A DNA stretch of 64,000 nt from Salvator merianae (taxonomy: Eukaryota; Chordata; Lepidosauria; Squamata; Teiidae): assembly GCA_003586115.2 (NCBI GenBank), contig QVOM02000126.1, positions 10,072,642 to 10,136,641 of the forward strand. Direction: 5' to 3'. Below, in pieces: positions 63,365 to 64,000 of the stretch. The notes below the pieces were generated by a model. The model was not told where the DNA came from and searched no databases. It saw nothing but the letters and a program-made list of their open reading frames with translations. The translations under genes were made by a program, and so were the position numbers. The stretch's first letter is position 1. Every line of letters begins with the position of its first letter.

Positions 63365-63605
63365 GAACAAGGGTGTCCAAAAAGTTTGATTTCAAACCAA
63401 ACACCCTCCCTTTTTGAAAACAGGGTTCAAATTTTGAACAGAACAAAGGGGTGTTCTGATGAACCAAGCAAACATGCCGCGTTTTAATCATGGTTCTGAA
63501 GTGTTCAAATCAAACTAAACATCCTGCTGTTCCAAAAAAAAAGTTTGAAATCCAGTTGAACCAGCCTCGGTTCAATTTGATTCGAACCAAACGCACAAAA
63601 AGGTT
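63365..63605. repeat. Unclassified repeat rich in GTTTGA / GAACCAAA motifs
   Basis: Many near-copies of GTTTGATTTCAAACC, TTCAAATCAAACTAAAC and GATTCGAACCAAACGC in both orientations. Similar text flanks the CR1-A at 48723. Probably one old mobile family; ends are not found. Confidence 0.4.
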
Positions 63606-63724
63606 GTTCACGTATCTAATAATTTCTGGAAAGCGTTCATTTTACAAATGGGCCAGTGAGATGGCAGGTGTTGTGATACTGTAAGTTGGTGTCTTAATCT
63701 ACAGATCTCTTTCTCTTTTTTAAG

Positions 63725-63848
63725 GCAATGGTAGCAGATGAGTGTGTAGGTGCCATCGTCTGCAAGTTGGATATGCACAAAAAAATGTTTCGAAGAGGTT
63801 ACATAGCCATGTTAGCAGTGGATTCCAAATACAGAAGAAAAGGTATAG
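63725..63848 (+). CDS. NAA30: NAA30, coding exon 2 (GNAT core)
   Basis: 124 bases, following the acceptor TTTTTTAAG and ending before GTAAGT in phase 1. It encodes residues 301-341 and the first base of codon 342. [20 protein letters not shown] and [16 protein letters not shown] are the central strands of the GNAT fold. R-R-K-G-I-G (337-342) is the acetyl-CoA pyrophosphate-binding loop (R/Q-x-x-G-x-G/A), whose last Gly is completed by the next exon. The remaining domain lies beyond the window. The exon is intact, so the gene looks functional. Confidence 0.97.
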
Positions 63849-63929
63849 GTAAGTAAAGCGCCCGAGAAGTAACACTGATCAGTTGCTACATCGGGGTGAA
63901 AGCTTGGTGTTTACAATTTCTTATTACTG

Positions 63930-64000
63930 GATATTTATTTATATCCCACCCTATTCCTGAAGGTCTCAGGGTGAGTTACAGTAAAAATAATAAATACAAA
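63930..64000 (-). mobile_element. L2-like 3' end at the window edge, NAA30 intron 2
   Basis: TTTATTTATATCCCACCC, then TGAAGGTCTCAGGGTGAG is the reverse complement of the L2 3' terminus. Cut by the window end. Confidence 0.6.

Larger units (their letters stand above)
55969..63724 (+). other. NAA30: NAA30 intron 1
   Basis: 7,756 bp, GTAAGT to TTTTTTAAG, phase 0. Mostly unassigned AT-rich DNA. It contains an L2 fragment (58195-58425), an old L3-like fragment (59640-60175), a TTA microsatellite (60298-60335), a palindromic MITE (61592-61775) and a GTTTGAA/GAACCAAA-rich stretch (63365-63605). I see no exon-like ORF with splice sites inside. Confidence 0.9.

Overview
The window is nuclear DNA of a vertebrate, most likely a squamate reptile. 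This is inferred from one vertebrate gene with a CpG-island promoter and a dense mix of CR1, L2, L3-like and L1 LINEs, tRNA-derived SINEs, fold-back DNA transposons and a Ty1/copia element. I cannot name the species. Repeat-family labels such as CR1-A, CR1-B and FB-A to FB-I are mine and local to this window.

The only cellular gene I can support is at the right edge: NAA30, the catalytic subunit of the NatC N-terminal acetyltransferase, on the + strand. Coding exon 1 is 55069-55968 and exon 2 is 63725-63848, separated by a 7,756-bp phase-0 intron. The rest of the gene lies beyond the window. A CpG-rich promoter and 5'UTR occupies about 54240-55068, with a possible 5'UTR intron and an upstream ORF that overlaps the NAA30 start.

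The left 54 kb is intergenic and has no supportable host exon. Its centre-piece is a Ty1/copia retrotransposon (22059-25542) with 356-bp LTRs differing at 4 sites, a perfect 5-bp target duplication and a primer binding site that resembles initiator-tRNA anticodon-region priming. It keeps gag, protease and integrase but has lost nearly all of RT-RNase H. It lies inside a nearly full-length, decayed, minus-strand CR1 (about 18477-26345) that also carries a SINE.

Other layers are as follows. CR1-A copies include a 5'-truncated one with 311 open codons at 8065-9000. CR1-B copies often carry their 3'UTR as tandem units of about 210 bp. An L1 (about 9541-12690) has four 98-bp monomers in front. There are L2 and L3-like remnants, four copies of a tRNA-head SINE with a CTT tail, a mariner remnant, and at least eight fold-back DNA-transposon families. 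Several loci give a clear insertion order by nesting: 18.5-26.3 kb, 33.4-34.3 kb, 38.2-39.3 kb, 39.9-40.5 kb and 42.1-42.8 kb.

All calls are by eye. Repeat boundaries are approximate except where target duplications are given.
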